Below, piece after piece: positions 23,526 to 35,845 of a stretch of 64,000 bases of DNA. The notes beneath the pieces were generated by a model that saw only the letters and a program-made list of their open reading frames with translations, ran no database searches and was not told the origin of the DNA. The position numbers and the translations under genes were made by a program. Origin of the DNA: Jacaranda mimosifolia (lineage: Eukaryota; Streptophyta; Magnoliopsida; Lamiales; Bignoniaceae); NCBI GenBank assembly GCA_018894105.1, contig CM032126.1, positions 28,556,391-28,620,390 of the forward strand. Direction: 5' to 3'. Position 1 is the stretch's first letter. Each line of letters opens with the position of its first letter.

Positions 23526-24625
23526 GCATTTCAATTTGTAATTTTATGATTGTCTGATTGTCAATTTAATTTATTTTATTTTTTATTCAAAAGAAGCTCC
23601 AAAAAATTAAAGAGTCTTAAAAACAATGTGGGGGGCGGGGGGCGGGGGGAAGAGCATGCCTGAGTATCATACTAAAAAAAACAGGCATAGAAATGTTACC
23701 ATTTCTTAATTATTGTCCTCCAATTCGCTTATTAATTTTAGAGTAAATTTCACACTACCCATTTAGATAGTGTTTAAGTGATTTTATAAAACTGTTAGAT
23801 TTCTTTTAAATTAGGATATTAGTTTCTTTTTTTGACTTGAATTCTTGTAAAATTGGATAATTCTATTGTTAATTTAGAGGATGAAACCTCTAAAAATGTT
23901 CTTTTATTATTTAATAAATTATTTTTAATTTAATTTGATCAATGAATAAAAACCCCTGTATTGATCCATTCAAAATTAGCACATACTTATTTATAATAAA
24001 ATATTTGTACTGGAAAAGTCCTTTTTCTGGGATTGACAACACATTCAAGCCCCCTTACATATAATTATTTTCTAAATTTTTTATTACAAAATAAAATGCT
24101 AGTGTGTGAGTGTGTTTCGATTAAATGAAGAAGCGTAGCAGCTCCGGCAGGTAATGATAGTTTTGCCACAGAATTTGGGCCTCATTTTTCTCGAGGAGGC
24201 GGTACAAATGCAATTGTGCGCACAAACTGTTGAGAGTTGATACAAAGATACAAAAGTTGTGTTGTAATAGAAAGAATGTGAATTGAACACGTACGCATCT
24301 ATTCAACAACGAATTCCTACATTTATCATTTACGATTCGCCGGTACTAAGGTTGTACATAGGTCAAGTTAGGGTGGATATGAGGCTGGGGATGGATCTAC
24401 TCAGAGAATTCAAGTCAGTAGAGCTTCAATTGAAATTAAATATAGGATGCTACAGATTGTACACGTATTTATTCAAGAACAGCCATATCTCTTAAATTAC
24501 ACAAGAAACATCGAAGATGAATCAAGTAATGAATTACCGGAAGGTTGTAGTTCAATTATTCTTGTTCATATCTTTCCATAAACGGAGACATTTGAAGATA
24601 TATTAATTTTTATCCAATTAAAAAA

Positions 24626-25536
24626 TAACACGTATAAAATAATATGTTAGTTATTAATTCAAAATTTTATATTTATCTTAGAATTTATTAAATTTAATTC
24701 TAAAAAATAAATAGTTAATTTTAATTAATATTCTTGTATTTATTTTATGATCAAATCAAATATTAATAAGTATCAAAGATAAAATATCTATACCTATAGA
24801 CTAATCAAATCAAAGATATTTTATATTATCTTTTGATATTTGACATTTTCTCATCAAAGAAATAACTATCAAAGAAGTTTAAATTAATCTAAAAGTCTCC
24901 TATCAAACATCTATAAAAAGGGGGTGACCTAAACTCATTTGACGTCACACAAAATTTCAGCAAGTGAGAAGAGCTTTGAAGGAGTCCAGCAATTCTTTTA
25001 ATCAAATCTAAGGAGATTCACGACGTTTAACGCGTTTTCGTGGAGTTCATCATATTTTGGCATTTGATTTGAGATTAACATGCGGAGCCCTCAAATTGAC
25101 GTTATCTTATTTAAATTAAATTCAAGGAGATCCACGACGTTCCAAGCGTTCTTCGCAGAACTCATATATTTTGGCATTTGATTCGAGATTAAAGTGTAGA
25201 GCCCTCGAATTGGCGTTATTTTATTCAAATTAAACTCAAGGAGATCCACGACGTTCAAGGTATTTTTTGCTAAGCTCATATATTTTGACGTTTAATTCGA
25301 GATTAAGGTGTAGAGTTGGCGTTATTTTCTTCAAATCAAATTCAAGGAGATCCATGGATTTCAAGGTGTTTTTCGCGGAGCTCATTAAATTCAAGATCAT
25401 ATTTAAAAGGAAAAAATCAGAGGATTAGATTAGAAATTGAATCCATAATTTATTGATAAGTTTCAATTTTATTTTATTTATATGGTCTTTCTTGTCTTAT
25501 AATTTTAATTTTGTAGACAAAGAAATTACGCTTACA
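24626..25536 (+). repeat. 5' LTR of the gag-only element, four internal 106-114 bp units
   Basis: It ends in ATTACGCTTACA. Within it, a unit starting AGGAGAT(T/C)CACGACG occurs at 25011, 25125, 25239 and 25345 (the last partial and more diverged). Each unit contains TTTTGGCATTTGATTCGAGA or a close variant. Confidence 0.8.
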
Positions 25537-25607
25537 AATTTTGGCACACCTAGTGGGACTATCTCTACCTCTCATCTCTTTCCTTCATCAAGATTAAAGT
25601 ATCAAAT

Positions 25608-26720
25608 GACTGCCTACAAGACTGGTACCTTGAAAATTACTACTTCAAATTCCTCAAGTGTTGGAGCAAGAAGTGTTGACATCATCACAAAAAGTATGTC
25701 CAAGAAGTTGTAATCATATTTGGAGGTGGCTACTTCGTTTGCTGTGGAAAAAGTGTTGCTGCATTTTATTGATATGAATGAAGATGGTGGAGACTCAAAG
25801 AAAGAATTTGGATCATCCATTCTCCACTCAACATCAAATTCCTTGAGCATGACGACAGTGATGGTGACAAGTGCTACAACCATGGAGGAACAAATTGCAA
25901 ATTTGACGAAGGCTATTGAAGGATTCACCAAGCTTGTCCAAAAGTGAGACTTTCAAATCTCCAAATTGATGAGTAAAGTGGACAATCTTGATGCGAGCTG
26001 TATGGTGAAGAAACAAATTGAGGCTCGGAACGAAGGCGAAAGATCCACAAAGAAGCAGCCAGCAAAAAATGAAAAGACTACAAATAAAGAACTACAAGTT
26101 TCCAGTGATGGACTAATTCTCATTGACAATTGAAGGAATTTATCATGAGGACTATCAAAGACAAACTTTATGGAAGACTTAAGTCGTCTATGACTTACTG
26201 CAAGCCATATACTCAAAGGATTGACAACTTGAAGATGCCAATTGGTTACTAGCCCCTAAAACTTCAACAATTTGATGGCAAGGGCAACTCAAAACAACAT
26301 ATGGCTCATTTCATTAAGACTTGTAATAATGTTGGGACATATGGAGATCATTTAGTCAAGTAATTTGTTTGATCATTACAGGACAATACTTTTGATTGTT
26401 ATACTTACCTGGAGGCAGGCTCTATCGATAGTTGGGGGCAACTGGAATCGTTTCTACAACATTTAAAGGACAAGCAACATGATTGAACTCATCAGCTGTT
26501 GCCAGTGGAAAGAAGAAGTTGTGATTGACTACATAAATCGTTGGAGAAATTTGAGCCTTAATTGTAAAGATTAATTGTTGAAAGTTTCACCAATTGAGAT
26601 GTGTATCCTAGGAATGCATTAGAGTTTTTGCTACATACTTCAAGGAATTAAACCAAAAACTTTTGAAGATTTAGCAACTCGTGCACATAACACTAAAATG
26701 AACATGAATTTTGACGAACA
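25608..26720 (+). pseudogene. Retrotransposon gag, decayed
   Basis: Pieces in order are MTAYKTGTLKITTSNSSSVG, MEEQIANLTKAIEGFTKLVQ followed by DFQISKLMSKVDNLDAS (a coiled-coil N-terminus), and KLQQFDGKGNSKQHMAHFI (about 26260-26320). The last pieces are VIDYINRWRNLSLNC and GIKPKTFEDLATRAHNTKM. These match the layout of plant Gypsy gag. Stops interrupt it at about 25711, 25945, 26360 and later, so no product is expected. Confidence 0.75.
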
Positions 26721-26849
26721 AAAAGACTCAAGTGATGCCAATGATGATAAAGATGTTGGGGGCAATTAACTTTCGTCTTCAAATTAATACGCTCCTTGAT
26801 ATGAGCCTAAACTGTCTATGATACTCCAAGATAAGAGTATAAGCTATCT

Positions 26850-27240
26850 AAAATTCTCAAGTCCACAAGTATCTGAATCCGAATTTTCAAGTCTCCAAGT
26901 CTTCAAGTTTAAGACTCAAGTCTTTAAGTTTTCAAATCCAAAAATCAAGTTTCCAAGTCTTCAAGTCAAAGCTCAAGTCTCCACGTCCAAACTCAAATTT
27001 TTAAGTCTCCAAGTCTTCAAATTCAAGATCATGTTTCAAATCTCCAGGTATTTAAGTCAACGCTCAAGTTTTATAGTCTTCAAATTCAAAACTCAAGTCT
27101 GCAAATCTGTAAATCCACAACTCAAGTTTTCAAGTCCCCAAATTCAAGACTCAAATCTCTAGATATCCAAATTCAAGACTCAAGTCTTCAAGTTTCCAAA
27201 TCAAATACTCAAATCTTCAAGTTCTAACTGCTCCTAGATA
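26850..27240. repeat. Degenerate short-period array, AAGTCTTCAAGTCTCC-type
   Basis: About 390 bp are dominated by variants of CAAGTCTTCAAGTCTCCAAG, with irregular 10-20 bp spacing, between gag and the 3' LTR of the gag-only element. Confidence 0.75.
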
Positions 27241-27800
27241 CAAGCATAAACTATCTGAAATTTTTTAATTAAAGTTTTTCCATATGCTCCTTGATAAAAA
27301 TTTAAACTGTCAATAAGGCTCTTATATATGAGTATAAACTATTTAAATATTAAAACTCTCCCCATATGCTTTTTGATATGAGCTTAAACTTTCAATAAGG
27401 CTCCTAGGTACGAGCATAAACTATCTAAATATTCAAATTCTCCCCATGTACTCCTTAATAAGAGCTTAAACTGTTAATAATGCTCCTAAATACAAGCATA
27501 AACCATTTAAATATTCAAAGTCTCCCCATATGCTCCTTGATATGAGTTTAAACTTTCAATAAGGCTCATAGGTATGAACATTAACTATCTAAATATTCAA
27601 ATTCTCCCAATGTACTCCTTGATAAGAGTGTATACTGTCTATTAAGTCAAACTCAAGTAAACTCCTTGACATGAGTATAAATTGTCAACCAAATTCAAGT
27701 GGACTCCTTGACACAAGTATGAAATGTCTATTCAAGTTAAATATGCTCCTTGATGCACGAACTTAAACTGCATATTACTCCTAGCCCACATGAGTATAAA
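27225..27800. repeat. Long-period array, TGCTCCTTGATAYGAG-type
   Basis: Roughly a dozen copies of TGCTCCTTGATATGAGCTTA and its variants, followed by AACTGTC, recur about every 60 bp. Alternate units are more alike (about 120 bp) and share CTATCTAAATATTCAAATTC. The array lies just before the 3' LTR. Confidence 0.75.
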
Positions 27801-28055
27801 TTGTGTACGACACTCCCCTCAAAAGAATATTTAATTTGAATTATATTATGATTTAACCCTTTTATTGGGCACCATAGCTTGATGAATGCTTGGAAGATGT
27901 TCTTGTCGCAAACGTATGTGAAAAAAAATTGGGAGAAAAATAAAACTTATCAAATACTTCAAGCTTTGCCTCTTTCGTAGGTGATTGTCATATCTTTCGT
28001 CAAGTCTTGAAGTGGAGGCATTTGTATACATATCAATTTTTGCCTAATTGGGGAG

Positions 28056-28892
28056 TGACACGTAAAAAATAATATTCTAGTTATTAATTCAAATTTTCTA
28101 TTTATCTTGGAATTTATTAAATTTAATTTCAAAAAATAAATAGTTAATTTTAATTAATAATCTAGTATTTATTTTATGCTCAAATCAAATATTGATAAGT
28201 ATCAAAGACAAAGTGTTTATACCTATGGACCAATCAAATCAAATATATCTGATGCTATATCTTAATATTTGATATTATCTCTTACAATTAATATTATCTC
28301 TTGATATTTGATCTTTTCTTATCAAAGAGATAACTATCAAAGAAGTTCAAGTCAATCTGTAAGTCTCTTATCAAGCATCTATCAAAGGGGGTGACCAAAG
28401 CTCATTCGACACAATACAAAATTTCAGCAAGTGAGAGGAGTTTTGAAGGAGTCCAACAATTCTTTCAATCAAATTTAAGGAGATCCACAGTGTTTAAGGC
28501 ATTTTTCGTGGAGTTCGTCATATTTTGGTGTTTGATTCGAGATTAAGGAGCGGAGCTCTTGAATTGATGTTATTTTATTCAAATTAAATTCAAGGAGATC
28601 CACGACTTTCAAGGTGTTTTTCATGGAGCTCATATATTTTGGCATTTGAATCGAGATTAAATTGCGGAGCCCTCAAATTAGCGTTATTTTCTTCAAATCA
28701 AATTCAAGGATATCCACAGTGTTCAAGGCGTTCTTTACGAAGCTCATTAATATCATATTTGAAAGGGAAGAATTAGAGGATTAGATTAGAGATTGAATCC
28801 ATAGTTGATTGATAAGTTTCAATTTCATTTTATTTGTATGATTTTTCTTGTCTTGTAATTTTAGTTTTGCAAACAAAGAAATTACGCTTACA
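28056..28892 (+). repeat. 3' LTR of the gag-only element, three internal units
   Basis: It starts TGACACGT after a purine tract and ends ATTACGCTTACA like the 5' LTR. The internal AGGAGATCC unit occurs at 28478, 28593 and 28707, one fewer than in the 5' LTR. Confidence 0.8.
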
Positions 28893-29061
28893 AGGTCATT
28901 TTTTGAATTTATTGGTAATAATATAGAATCCATTGATCGGTTGCTTATTGAAGAATTTTTAATTTAATTGACAATTTTCATTGAATTACAGCGGTGAGTT
29001 TGTCTTCAACATTTAATAAGAGTGAGAGATTTTTACAATCATATCTAAGCAATGATCGTCA

Positions 29062-29571
29062 TCTCTCATTAGGCTTGGCACTGGGACGGGTTGGAGCTAA
29101 TTTTTCCTAAACCCGAACCCACCCTACACTTAAAAAGATTTTAACCCCCCCCCCCCCCCCCACTATGTGGGTTTTAAATTTGAAAATTCTAACTCGCTCC
29201 ACACTAGATATGCAAAACCTGCACCCGCTCCGCCTTGTACTTGTCAATTTAAAAAAAAAAAAAATCCAATTAACCATTATATGGTAATTTAATTATAATA
29301 TGATAAAAATTGATACAAGAAAGCTTACTCAACATGACAAAATTCTAATATATTAACGAAAAATTAAAATGCAAAAAAAGTTCAATGATAAAAATATATC
29401 ATATGTTATATATTATAATTATATAAATATGCGAAGCAGAATATGTTTGTCCTAAATCGGATCCCACTCTATCTCACATGAAATTTATATCAAAATCTAT
29501 CTTAGGGCGAAGTAGATTTTCAACCCACCATGTGCGGGGACAAGGTTGACATTGTCAAGCCTATCTCCCAT
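29062..29571. mobile_element. hAT-type MITE with a C17 homopolymer
   Basis: Ends TAGGCTTGGCAC (29070) and TTGTCAAGCCTA (to 29563) are imperfect inverted repeats. Flanks TCTCTCAT and TCTCCCAT match at 7 of 8 bases, as an aged 8-bp duplication. The interior carries a C17 run at 29145-29161 and no coding frame. Confidence 0.72.
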
Positions 29572-32089
29572 CCCTTTTTATTGAAAAATAAATAAATAAT
29601 GAATGGAAAACACGAAATACTATAGATGTATCTAGTATTGATTGAACGTAGCTGCACTAATCCAATTCTCTGTCAAGAAATCCAAATCCTGAATTTTGTG
29701 TTTGAATTAGACATAAGACACCAAGTAAACCAATTCCATTTTTTTTTATAGGTAGTAGACCAATTCCTTTTGCTCTGTCGTTTAGATAGACCAAACTTAA
29801 TTGTCCATGAATTGAGTACAACTAAATTGAACTTTTGGTTAAATTAAAGTTAGATTTTTGTGTTTTCATTGCGGTCTAAAGATTCTTTCTTCCCTCCCTC
29901 CCATTGTACAATTGGTAGCATATATGAGCTTGGGAATAAAAAGGTCCATATATACATGCTACGTATATAGCTCAGAATATTTTATTTTTATGTAATGTTA
30001 TATTCCCCCAACCTACCCTACGAGTCCACGACCATCCCCTTTTCACGACGCTTTCTCCCAAAAAAGTACTTTATTATCTCTTATGCTCATTGAAAAGAAT
30101 ATTATGTCAATAATAATTTGAAAATTATTACTTATAACACACAGTAAATTATAATAAGCATATTTTAGTACTAAATATATTTTTTAATTGATAATAATTT
30201 TATTTTATTACAATATAATTTAATAGTAATAAAAACAAATGTTCTGAATTATTATTATTGTCACTTTTTAACACATATATGACGGTAGTGTAATGAAAAT
30301 AAAATTTTATTATTTTAATTTATAACAAGATTTTTATTTTCATGAATGACAACTGAAGTAATTTTTGTTTAATAACTATTCTGTTAGTATTCAAAATATT
30401 TATATTTTAATTGTATCTTTTAAACACAATTGATGATTGATATAGGAAGAATTACCAAAGGACCAAAATACTCTTTTACTTAAGTAAATTCACTAAAACA
30501 CCTGACGATTTGGCTCATTTCCATATAGGTTGATCCAACCATCCAACTGTATTAAGAAACTTGGACAATCCAATCAGTTTGGTTGTGCCACATGTTCATT
30601 TGGATCTCCACATTCACCGAATAGCATTGGCCAACTCAATCATTGTTATAAATACCTTATCATTTAATGCATCAATCATCTTTTGAAGAGATTCGTAACG
30701 TACCTCTTACTTCACAATTCCTAGCTAGCGACCTTCACTACCCACAATAAGTTTGATTAACAATCCAACAAATACTTGCTCGAGCCACATATCACTAATC
30801 GAATTTATGTGACAAATATACCGACATTAAACTTTGCGAAATTAATGATATATATTCAATTATTTTTTAAAATAAATACTTGAAATGCGAGGAAAAAAGT
30901 AATATTGAAATTATTATAGTTCCATTTGATTGAATACTATACGACAAATTGTGGTGAGGTGAAATCCGCAGGAAATTATGACCAACTTTTTCACGACGGA
31001 CCGGAGGGTCTGACGCCAAATCTATACCTAAGCTTGCATTTTTGGGTTGCGACAAAAGTTGCCTCTTCTTCTCCACCGACGCATCACACATGTTCCCCTC
31101 AATTCTGTTTTTATTTTTTCTTTTTTAAATGCAAAAATAATTTTTTTGGAATATACTATTAATTAGTGAAGTAGCTGGATGGCACCCACTTTCATACCCT
31201 GCATTTTATTGATATTTGGAATTAAAACCAGAAGGAAAACGCCTAGCCTTAATCATCATAATAATAACTTTTTCTTTTCTTTTTAACTTATTGATCATTA
31301 ATCTTTTAATATGAGTTATTAAATTTGACTGTAAAGAATATTTCTACAGAAAAAGCTTTTGATACATAGAATTCTATTATATACTTTTTCAAGTTTAAAT
31401 TTATAGTTTTGATTTTTTTAAACTTCTAAAAATAAGATTTAATTTTTTGAAGTGTTCTTTTTTTGTCATCTAGAATTTTATATCAACGCAAAAAAAAATT
31501 TATAATATTAAAATTGAGAGACTATTGTATTTAAAAACAAAATCTTTATATGCAATATGCAGCACACAGTTAATTTTTTTGCACAAAAAAAGAAAAGAAA
31601 TGAAACATATATTAAATATATTAGTTATGTTCCAAAATAAATATTTTTATATAAATTCATGAAAATAGTATGTAGTGTATAATATTTGTACCATGATACA
31701 ATAAAGAAAAATATATTTGAGGAGCATAATTATGTTCCCACTGTTGTGCAATTATTAGGAATAATTGTTTCATGCCCCCTGCGTTCATAATTAGTAATTT
31801 AATTCGCCTAAGATCACAAGGACAATTATTAAATAGCTATTTCTCTAACAAGAACAAACTATAATTTACTGGGGACCAAAAAATCGAATTTTAAATAACT
31901 CAGTTTGAATACCTACAATCACATCTGCAGAGGGACCTGGTCGTTTATTGCCTTGGAAGACCGTTAAAAATTAGATCTTCTACTTAATACAACGATGGTT
32001 CTTGAAAACGCTTATGTTTGGGGCTCAACTAAATTGGACTTGTAAGAAATATTTATGCATCTTTGAAGCTGTCCTTGCCTAGACAACTT
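29572..32089. other. Intergenic DNA without a recognised gene
   Basis: AT-rich throughout. Frames at 30867-31162 on both strands overlap each other and show no domain. No terminal repeats, RNA genes or splice-consistent exons were recognised. Confidence 0.5.
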
Positions 32090-33970
32090 GGCTATGTTTG
32101 GTTGTAAATTGGAGCATTTTGTCGAAATAGTTTTTAGGAAGTCAGGTTGGAGAATTTGATGGTTGTTTGTTTGTATTTTGGGTAGTAGGTGGAGAATATT
32201 TTGAAAGAAAATTATTTGTTTGGTTGTGTTTGGGAGATGATAAAATATCACATCAATAACTTTTTTATTAGGTTGGTATTAGGCCTGTAACACTCATACC
32301 TTAAAATACCAAAACAAAAATATCATATATTCTACAATACCTAAAATACTCAAAAGGATGAAACACTAATCCTACCCCACCCTATTTAACCCAAGACCTA
32401 TTGGGTCTAGTTTATTGGGCTTTTATTTTTAATGTATATACTAATTTTCTCAATATATACTAAAAATATTATTTGGCAAACGATAACAAAAAATTAAAAA
32501 ACCTTTTTCTATATTTAATTTAATTTAATTATTAAATTTAAATTATCTAATCTTTATTTTTAATTTTTCATTCATTAATAAAAATTTTATTAACAAAGTT
32601 TATTCATTAGCAAAATTAATTTTATTAATTATTTTTATAAAAAATATTTATTCCACTATTATTAATTTTATTAATGAAAAATGTTTAGCTGTTACTATTA
32701 CTATTCAAATTTTTTAAAAAAATTGCTATCCCAATATAATAACTTTATTAATTTTATTAATTTAGTTTAATTTTTAATGAAGAGAATTATTTAGTTGTTA
32801 CTATTCATTAGGGATGACTGATGAGAATATGCTACACGGCCTATCAGGAGCCTACAATCTGGCCTATTTGAAACCTAGACCAGCCTAGCCTATTTAATAA
32901 ATAAAGTAGGTTTAGGCTTTTACAAAAGTTTATTTAGTTAAAAAGGCTATATATAAGCTTTTAAAAAAGTCTATAAAACCTATTAGGCCAGCTTATATAA
33001 TTTAATTATATTATAATATATATTTAATTATTTATAATACTTATATAATTACTTTTATATTAATATTAATTAATTTTAATAATTATATATTATGTTCTTA
33101 ATTAATACACAACCATTTTATTTCCATTTTTTTGTTTAACTTATAATAATATTTGACTGTGCTTTTCTCTTTGTTAAGATAAGTGTATTATACTAGCCAA
33201 TTATTTTTGCTTAATATAAATTATATACTTTTTAGGCCTAATAAGAGCTATCAAAGTTTTAAGTCTATTAAAAACATGAACTTATATAAAATTTTAAGCC
33301 TAATAAAAATCTTAACTAAAGTAGGCTCTTTTAGGCTTTGGAAAAATCTAAGGAAGCTAAGTTAGTCCTTAAAAAAAAAAAAGAAGGTATTTATTAGGTA
33401 ATAAGCTAGGATTAGGTTTACAAAATATGCAACAAGCTTGGCATATTTACAGGAAAGCCTAGCTTAAGCCTATTCTTGCCCTACTGTTTATCACATATTT
33501 GTAATTTTTATATATAAAAAACTTATCATTAATATACATTTGATTTCGATATAGACAATTTTTAAGTTCATAAATTAAATTTAAATATAAAATAATGGAT
33601 AATTTATAGGTATAGATACATGTGTAATTTATGGGTATGAACCATATCCACCCCCATTATATTATCTTTAATAAGTATGGGTATGGGTATGACATTTTGG
33701 GTTTGGGTAGGATAATACTCTATCCATATACAGGCCTGCCTAGTTGGTATGGTGAAATTGACATTTTAAAATTATTTATGTGTATATATAGATTGGGTAG
33801 GGGACAAAAAATGAGAGAGTTAGACATTGGGAAATGAATAGAAAATGAATTGGGAGGATGTTTTGGGTATTTTTGGGTGTGTTTTGGGAGTGGGGTTGGA
33901 AATTATCTATAGTTTATTTATTTATATTTTGGGAGCTGAAAAATGAAGCAATTTACAACCAAACATAGCC
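32090..33970. mobile_element. Terminal-inverted-repeat element, 1.9 kb, class uncertain
   Basis: GGCTATGTTTGGTTGTAAAT at 32090 and its exact inverse at 33949-33970 form 22-bp perfect terminal inverted repeats. The sequence resembles PIF/Tourist-type ends, but a three-base target duplication is not evident (CTT before, TCT after). The interior is non-coding and contains a nested hAT-like element. Confidence 0.7.
32801..33491. mobile_element. hAT-like MITE nested in the 32090-33970 element
   Basis: Ends TAGGGATGACTGA (32809) and TATTCTTGCCCTA (to 33483) are weakly inverted. Flanks CTATTCAT and CTGTTTAT agree at 6 of 8 positions. GGCCTATT / AAGCCTA motifs recur inside. The boundaries are tentative. 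Confidence 0.5.
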
Positions 33971-34218
33971 TCTGACTTTGTGACCCCCCTAAAAATATCC
34001 CCAACTTGCTCACAATCAATCTGGGCCATACACACATTCAGGCCCATTTCACAGCCCATGTAACCCATGGCAAGGCCAACTACCATAGCTTGGCCACTCA
34101 AGTCCACCTCAACAGTTCGATTTATTAAAGGCTCACTAGCGACCAGTCCAGGAGAACCAGGACACCGAGCTATTGTGCGAATCCATATTGATATATTCCA
34201 TTGAGACATTAGGAGCAT
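33971..34218 (-). other. Unrecognised coding-like open frame abutting a transposon end
   Basis: The minus strand from 34218 is open for about 82 codons up to the edge of the inverted-repeat element. It includes RCPGSPGLVASEPLINRT and AMVVGLAMGYMGCEMGLN. Composition is richer in GC than the flanks. I recognise no family. If the 1.9-kb element is removed, the frame runs on for about a dozen codons and then stops. It may be a cut gene fragment or chance. Confidence 0.3.
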
Positions 34219-35845
34219 ATAAATAAAAAAATCTAATAAGAAACATATTATGATTAATAAAAAAGACCTATGAAGTTAATTTAACTAATTACATTTAAGA
34301 TGAGCCCATAAATTTAACGGCTCATGGCCATAAAAGAATTAACTAATACCATCCTCATTGCTAAAAAGGGTATCTAATCACATATTTTTAACTCCAGCAT
34401 TATCTCGATATGAAGGTGTTCTTAAAGTAAAAACCCACCATCTAATGATTTATGAAAAGGACTTAAAATCTAATTCCGTGCAACATCACATATAAAAGAT
34501 GATAAATATCCTTGAATTTCTGGTATACTTGTGCTAAAAAGGTTGAAATATAAAAAAATAAATTTGAAGTAGCATAATTTTATAAGAGTTTTTTTTTTTT
34601 TTTGCATGAAAGAGGTTTTGCTCAAATGATAAAATTAAGGTTTCCAGATGATAGCCCAGATAAAGCAGCTACTAACCTAGTGGGTTAATGAGCCTTGAAG
34701 CTAACCAAACCAACCTGTTTGAGCTAGGAAAAACCCTATTATACCAAAAAGAAAGTGAGGGTTTAGCAATAGAAAACTTGAGTTTGAACAACACCCTCGA
34801 TAGATTGTACATCAAGGGGGGCAAAAACGAGTTTACACTCAAGAAGTCTTGGGCTCAAGTCAAATTTCATCCGTGTACAGGTATTTGTCGATTTAATAAT
34901 AATTGATATTATATCATCAGTAGTTGTTAAAGATTGATTATTAATTATTAAATATTGAATATTCTTAATGTAATGATGTATATATGTAATTGATTCAATC
35001 AAAGAAAATGAAAATGTGATTTTTCTTTCAATTTTTTATTAAATTAAAAATTGTATATCCTGTAATTAATTTTTTGACTTACCAAATTATATACGCAGAT
35101 TCTGCATCTCTTGATATATCCTCCATCTTTTTCCTTATTGAAAATGCATCGGCTTTTGATTTCCAAAAGTAAAAGAAGAATAATCAAACTTATGATGATT
35201 CAAGGTTTTATGGTTTAATTACACGTACCATGTAAAAAGTGGGCAGCGGCCGGCCAAAGAAGTCGCACTGCGTTTCACTTCTATTGGGTGTTGTTTTTGA
35301 GCTTCAATAGTTCAAATCACATTTTTAAAACATTAATCAACTATAAAAGAAAAACGTGTTTTATTGTTTATGTGCCACCGTCCTATATTTGAGTGTGAAT
35401 TTGTCGAGGCTCCACTCATGTACCTAAAGTGCCCTAATACCTAAGAAGTGGGATTCAGATTTTTATTCAACCACAATCTTTTTCGTCATATCGGATATAT
35501 CTGTAGTAATCTCAAACCGCAGTAGATTACAAGAAACTGTACTAATTTATTGCTAATCTAATATTTCATTCAATTAACAAGATTATACATTTGGCTAATA
35601 TAATGCACATTACATTACAATACACCCTCAATGTCCAATGGAGTCTAAGTGTGTTTTGTGCAGCAGGCTTAGGTCCAAAAAATTGGCGCCAATATACACA
35701 ATATGGCTATAGTCCTTTTCAATCTAGCTTTATTTTTGATATATAGTAATTTGTGATTAAAAATAGAGGATCGTTGATCTATTCGCATCTTAATGTACCA
35801 CGAGAGTTATCAATCTCATTTGAAAGGGTGAGATTTCATTAGAGT
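34219..35845. other. Intergenic DNA without a recognised gene
   Basis: AT-rich. A stretch at about 34590-34920 has a T-rich run, GCTCAAATGATAAAATTAAG and CTTGGGCTCAAGTC, faintly like pol III box A and box B of a SINE, but they are too far apart for a tRNA-type promoter. Nothing else is supportable. Confidence 0.4.

Larger units (their letters stand above)
21686..24625. other. Intergenic DNA upstream of the reticulon gene
   Basis: AT-rich sequence with no supportable gene. It contains a GC-rich patch at 21990-22190, described separately, and a short tandem repeat at 23367-23525. Small open frames near 24100-24500 have no recognisable domain. Confidence 0.5.
24626..28892 (+). mobile_element. 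Gag-only LTR retrotransposon (Gypsy-like, non-autonomous)
   Basis: Two related LTRs (24626-25536 and 28056-28892) enclose 2.5 kb. After the 5' LTR comes TTTTGGCACACCTAGTGGGA, which resembles plant Gypsy primer-binding sites. GGGGAG precedes the 3' LTR as a polypurine tract. The interior encodes only degraded gag, followed by two tandem arrays. There is no protease, RT or integrase, so the element would have depended on another element. No clear target duplication is visible. Confidence 0.75.

Noticed and set aside
24099..24495. Small frames on both strands, including a plus-strand peptide-like stretch EFGPHFSRGGGTNAIVRTNC
   Set aside because: The stretch has no upstream signal peptide or start in frame, and it does not match a peptide-hormone family that I recognise.
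26850..27800. Regular repeats resembling a CRISPR array
   Set aside because: Units are degenerate, spacers are not unique, and the arrays lie inside a plant LTR element.
30867..31162. Overlapping frames on both strands in a slightly GC-richer patch
   Set aside because: No domain, no splice partners, and the two strands are equally open, as expected by chance.
34590..34920. Possible SINE or small gene near CTTGGGCTCAAGTC
   Set aside because: The box A-like and box B-like motifs are more than 200 bp apart, and the open frame there has no domain.
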